Origin: an uncultured Gemmatimonadota bacterium
GTDB lineage: Bacteria; Gemmatimonadota; Gemmatimonadetes; Gemmatimonadales; Gemmatimonadaceae
DNA: 14,757 bases
Direction of reading: 5' to 3'
NCBI GenBank assembly: GCA_946478895.1
Contig: CAMLDY010000058.1
Location: forward strand, 1-14,757
In this document: positions 12,414 to 14,757 of the stretch, piece by piece
Layout: each line of letters begins with the position of its first letter
Numbering within the stretch: the first letter of the stretch is position 1
Notes under the pieces: generated by a model
Told to the model about the DNA's origin: nothing
Database searches by the model: none
The model's input: only the letters and a program-made list of their open reading frames with translations
Translations under genes and position numbers: made by a program

Positions 12414-14651
12414 CTATCGGCTCCCCCCGATCTGGTACTCCTTCGGCGGCTCCGCGCCCAGCAGGTTCTTCACGAAATAATCCCAGCGCCGGCGAATCAT
12501 GTACGGCTCGTTGCCGAAGCCGTGGGTTCGGTTGGGAAGCATCAGCAGATCGAAATCCTTGTTGGCGCGAATCAGCTCGTTCACCACGAGGAGAGTATTG
12601 TAGGGCGGCACGTTGTTGTCGGTGGTGCCGTGAGCCAGCAACAGCTTGCCCTTCAGATTCTTCGCGTAGTTCTGGTTGGCCTCGGCAGCGTAGTTGTCGC
12701 CGCCATCGGGCGTGCGAACGAGCAGGCCCTGGTAGCGCTCGCCCCAGTCGTCCTCGTACTCGCGCTGATCGTGATTGCCCGCCTCGGCGATTCCCACCTT
12801 GAAGAAATCCGGATACCGGAACATCGCGTCAGCGGTCGCGAAGCCTCCGCCCGAATGTCCGTAGATCCCGGCGCGATCGATGTCGATGAATGGGAATCGT
12901 CGCGCCAGCTCCTTCATCCCCGCGACCTGATCGGGGAGAGTGTTGTCTCCCATCTTGCCGAAGTAGGCGTCGTGAAAAGACTTCGATCGCCACGGCGTCC
13001 CCATGCCGTCGATCTCCACCACCACGAAGCCCAGCTCCGCTAGCGCCTGCGCATCGCCGCGCGCCGGCGAGAAGCTCCGGCCGCCAACGCTGCCGGTTTG
13101 CGGACCCGGGTAGATGTGGTTGATGATCGGATACTTCTTCGAGCGATCGAGATTGGTCGGAAGGTACATCAGGCCGTACAGATCTGTCTTGCCGTCGCGC
13201 GCCTTGACCGTGATCGGGGTCGGCGGCTTCCATCCCGTTGCGGTCAGCCGCGAGATGTCCGCCTTCTCCAGAGTGACGATGATCTTGCCGTTCAGATCGC
13301 GGAGCACCGTCACCGGCGGCACGTCGGGCCGCGAATAGCTGTCGACGAAATACCTGCCGGACGGCGCCAGCTCGATCTCGTGGTCGGCATTCTCCGGTGT
13401 GAGCAGCGTGAGACCGGTTCCGTCGAGCCTGATCTTGTAAAAGGCCCGGAAGTACGGATCCCAGCCTTGCTCTTTCGCGTTGCCGACGAAATAGATCGTG
13501 CGCGTTGCGGGATCGATGCGCCGCACCTGACCGACGTTACCCTCGCCAGTGGTGATCTTCTTCTTCAGGCGACCGGTGTTGAGATCGTAGAGATACAACT
13601 GGCCCCAGTCGTCGCGCTCCGAGAACCACACCACTTCATTCGTCGCCGGAAGAACGTGCCAGTTGACCATCCCGTTGCCCGACTCGTACTGGGTGGCGAC
13701 ATCCTCGCGGAAGACATCACGCACCGCTCCCGTCGTAGCATCGGCGACTCGAAACACCTCGTGCTTGTGATCGCGTGACGTGGACACGAACGCGATGCGG
13801 GATCCATCGGGATACCATTCCACGTCCGCCCACTCGCTGCCGCGACAGGCGACATGATCGCAAAGGGTCGAGCGGTGCGCGTCGGGCGACATCTGGAACC
13901 GGATCACGCGGGGCGCATCGACGTCGATCACGACACGCTGGATCATCGAGATCACGCTGTCGCCCGGCAGCGGATACTTCCATTGCTCGAGCTCAGGGTG
14001 GCCGACTTTCGTGTGAACCAAATACATCTCGCCGAGTGGGCGATCGTCCTGCTGGAAAGTCGCGATCTTGCGCGAGTCCGGTGACCACACCAGGATCGGC
14101 CGATTGCTGCGGATCCAGCCGGCGTTGTCGGTGGCGTAGCCGAAATCCTTGACACCGTCGGTGGTCAGCTGCGTCTCACGACCTGTTGCAACGTCGCGCA
14201 CCCACAGATTCCAGTCGCGAATGAACGCGGCGCGCTTGCCGTCGGGCGACACCGATTCGGCGCGGCCCGCCGGTCCCCGCTGCCGCGTCTCCTGGAGCCG
14301 CGAGACTTCGCGCGGATCGAGAGCACCGCCGCAGCGGTCGGTCTCGGGACTGCACAGTACTCGAGTGCCGCGGGCTGGATCGACAAACACGAACTGATTC
14401 CGGTTGTCACCGGCGATCCGGTAGCCGAATCTGTCGTTCGCGAGCCACGTCGGCTGGACGCCCATTCCCGAGACGAGCGGCAAAGTGTTCTGCCGCAGAA
14501 ACTTTTCGGCGTGCGCGTAGTCGGCGGCGGTAACCGTCGGTGTTGCTTGCGCTGAGAGCGGCGCGGCGGGCACGACACCAATTAGCAATGCTATGCATCC
14601 TAACCCCGCCCAATGCTTCGGTGCGAGGCCGACTGTCATCGAATGAGTCAT
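12414..14651 (-). CDS. Exported S9 family peptidase, dipeptidyl-peptidase-IV-like
   Basis: 745-residue serine peptidase with an N-terminal beta-propeller (DPP-IV N-terminal domain) and a C-terminal alpha/beta-hydrolase domain. The signal peptide runs through WAGLGCIALLIGVVPAAPLSAQA. Propeller blades show repeated WSPDSRKIA / WYPDGSRIAF / LAPSGRYF strands. The catalytic triad is S600 in GHSGGGF, D678 in TTDNNVP and H710 in RTHGFG. The spacings of 78 and 32 residues are the same as in human DPP-IV (630, 708, 740). Proline-specific removal of dipeptides is the usual activity, but the double-Glu motif that anchors the substrate N-terminus is not obvious to me, so the exact specificity is open. 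ATG 14651 was chosen; TTG 14663 and ATG 14639 are alternatives, all without a strong ribosome site. It lies upstream of the M1 gene with stop and possible start overlapping, so the two are co-transcribed. Confidence 0.95.
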   Translation of the reverse strand: MTHSMTVGLAPKHWAGLGCIALLIGVVPAAPLSAQATPTVTAADYAHAEKFLRQNTLPLVSGMGVQPTWLANDRFGYRIAGDNRNQFVFVDPARGTRVLCSPETDRCGGALDPREVSRLQETRQRGPAGRAESVSPDGKRAAFIRDWNLWVRDVATGRETQLTTDGVKDFGYATDNAGWIRSNRPILVWSPDSRKIATFQQDDRPLGEMYLVHTKVGHPELEQWKYPLPGDSVISMIQRVVIDVDAPRVIRFQMSPDAHRSTLCDHVACRGSEWADVEWYPDGSRIAFVSTSRDHKHEVFRVADATTGAVRDVFREDVATQYESGNGMVNWHVLPATNEVVWFSERDDWGQLYLYDLNTGRLKKKITTGEGNVGQVRRIDPATRTIYFVGNAKEQGWDPYFRAFYKIRLDGTGLTLLTPENADHEIELAPSGRYFVDSYSRPDVPPVTVLRDLNGKIIVTLEKADISRLTATGWKPPTPITVKARDGKTDLYGLMYLPTNLDRSKKYPIINHIYPGPQTGSVGGRSFSPARGDAQALAELGFVVVEIDGMGTPWRSKSFHDAYFGKMGDNTLPDQVAGMKELARRFPFIDIDRAGIYGHSGGGFATADAMFRYPDFFKVGIAEAGNHDQREYEDDWGERYQGLLVRTPDGGDNYAAEANQNYAKNLKGKLLLAHGTTDNNVPPYNTLLVVNELIRANKDFDLLMLPNRTHGFGNEPYMIRRRWDYFVKNLLGAEPPKEYQIGGSR

Positions 14652-14667
14652 TTTGATGTGCAATGGA

Positions 14668-14757
14668 TTAATTGCCGCCGCCGGAAGTCGATGTCGGCTG
14701 CGTTCGCGGCCAGACGTTGTCTCGCGCGTTCCGATCCGGGAATCGCGCGTAGGGATC
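14668..14757 (-). CDS. C-terminal end of an upstream minus-strand gene (partial)
   Basis: From the right edge the minus strand reads 29 sense codons to TAA (14670-14668), beginning DPYARFPDRNARDNVWPRTQ and ending in a Gly-rich tail GGGN. GC at third positions is about 72% by hand count, consistent with coding. The stop lies 16 bp before the S9 ATG, so this gene probably heads the same operon. Too little is visible to name a family, and a chance open frame cannot be excluded. Confidence 0.45.
   Translation of the reverse strand, partial: DPYARFPDRNARDNVWPRTQPTSTSGGGN

Noticed and set aside
14660..14675. GCAAT/ATTGC inverted repeat before the S9 gene as an operator
   Set aside because: The arms are only 5 bp, overlap the stop codon of the preceding partial gene, and have no repeat elsewhere to support a regulator site.

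Overview
The window is GC-rich bacterial chromosome, tightly packed, with many exported or membrane proteins and two large exported peptidases. This gene mix, with GTG/TTG starts and structured repeats between genes, would suit a Gemmatimonadota- or Acidobacteriota-like soil bacterium. That is inference; no rRNA or other marker gene lies in the window.

Layout. At the left edge, a minus-strand membrane protein (partial) and a plus-strand cutC diverge. A DoxX-like membrane protein then converges on a minus-strand zinc-ribbon membrane protein (DUF3667 type). From 3006 a plus-strand run begins: an Fe-S uracil-DNA glycosylase, a small membrane protein with an in-frame TGA, an exported class C beta-lactamase-like serine hydrolase, a GyrI-like domain protein, a small YdjM/DUF4184-like membrane protein and a 389-residue protein of unknown function. 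Next come three genes separated by repeat-filled gaps of about 330-350 bp: an exported methionine sulfoxide reductase A, an exported protein of unknown function and a DUF1761 membrane protein. An exported PEBP (YbhB/YbcL) protein follows and converges on a minus-strand pair: an S9 dipeptidyl-peptidase-IV-like enzyme upstream and an M1 metallopeptidase downstream. The end of a further minus-strand gene is visible at the right edge.

Main discovery candidate. At 3648-4016 the reading frame of a small membrane protein is interrupted by one TGA (3855-3857) and then stays coding-like for 52 more codons to a TAG. Starting 12 nt after the TGA is a perfect 6-bp hairpin whose loop reads GGUCA. Its spacing and its GGUC core resemble a bacterial selenocysteine insertion element such as that of E. 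coli fdhF. The gene may therefore encode a selenocysteine-containing membrane protein not in my memory of known selenoprotein families. A simple nonsense mutation or sequence error is the main alternative.

Second theme: intergenic repeats. Three separate elements (8328-8500, 9148-9345, 12272-12392) have terminal inverted repeats of 19-24 bp, and two of them have further nested inverted repeats. They look like REP- or MITE-type elements. A 33-nt stretch of the third recurs in inverted orientation at 7272-7304. The third element also sits over the start region of the M1 peptidase gene and makes its start uncertain.

Functional links are mostly loose. The S9/M1 pair is a plausible extracytoplasmic peptide-degradation unit, and the serine hydrolase and GyrI-like genes overlap by 4 nt and are probably co-translated. 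The rest reads as ordinary housekeeping and envelope genes.
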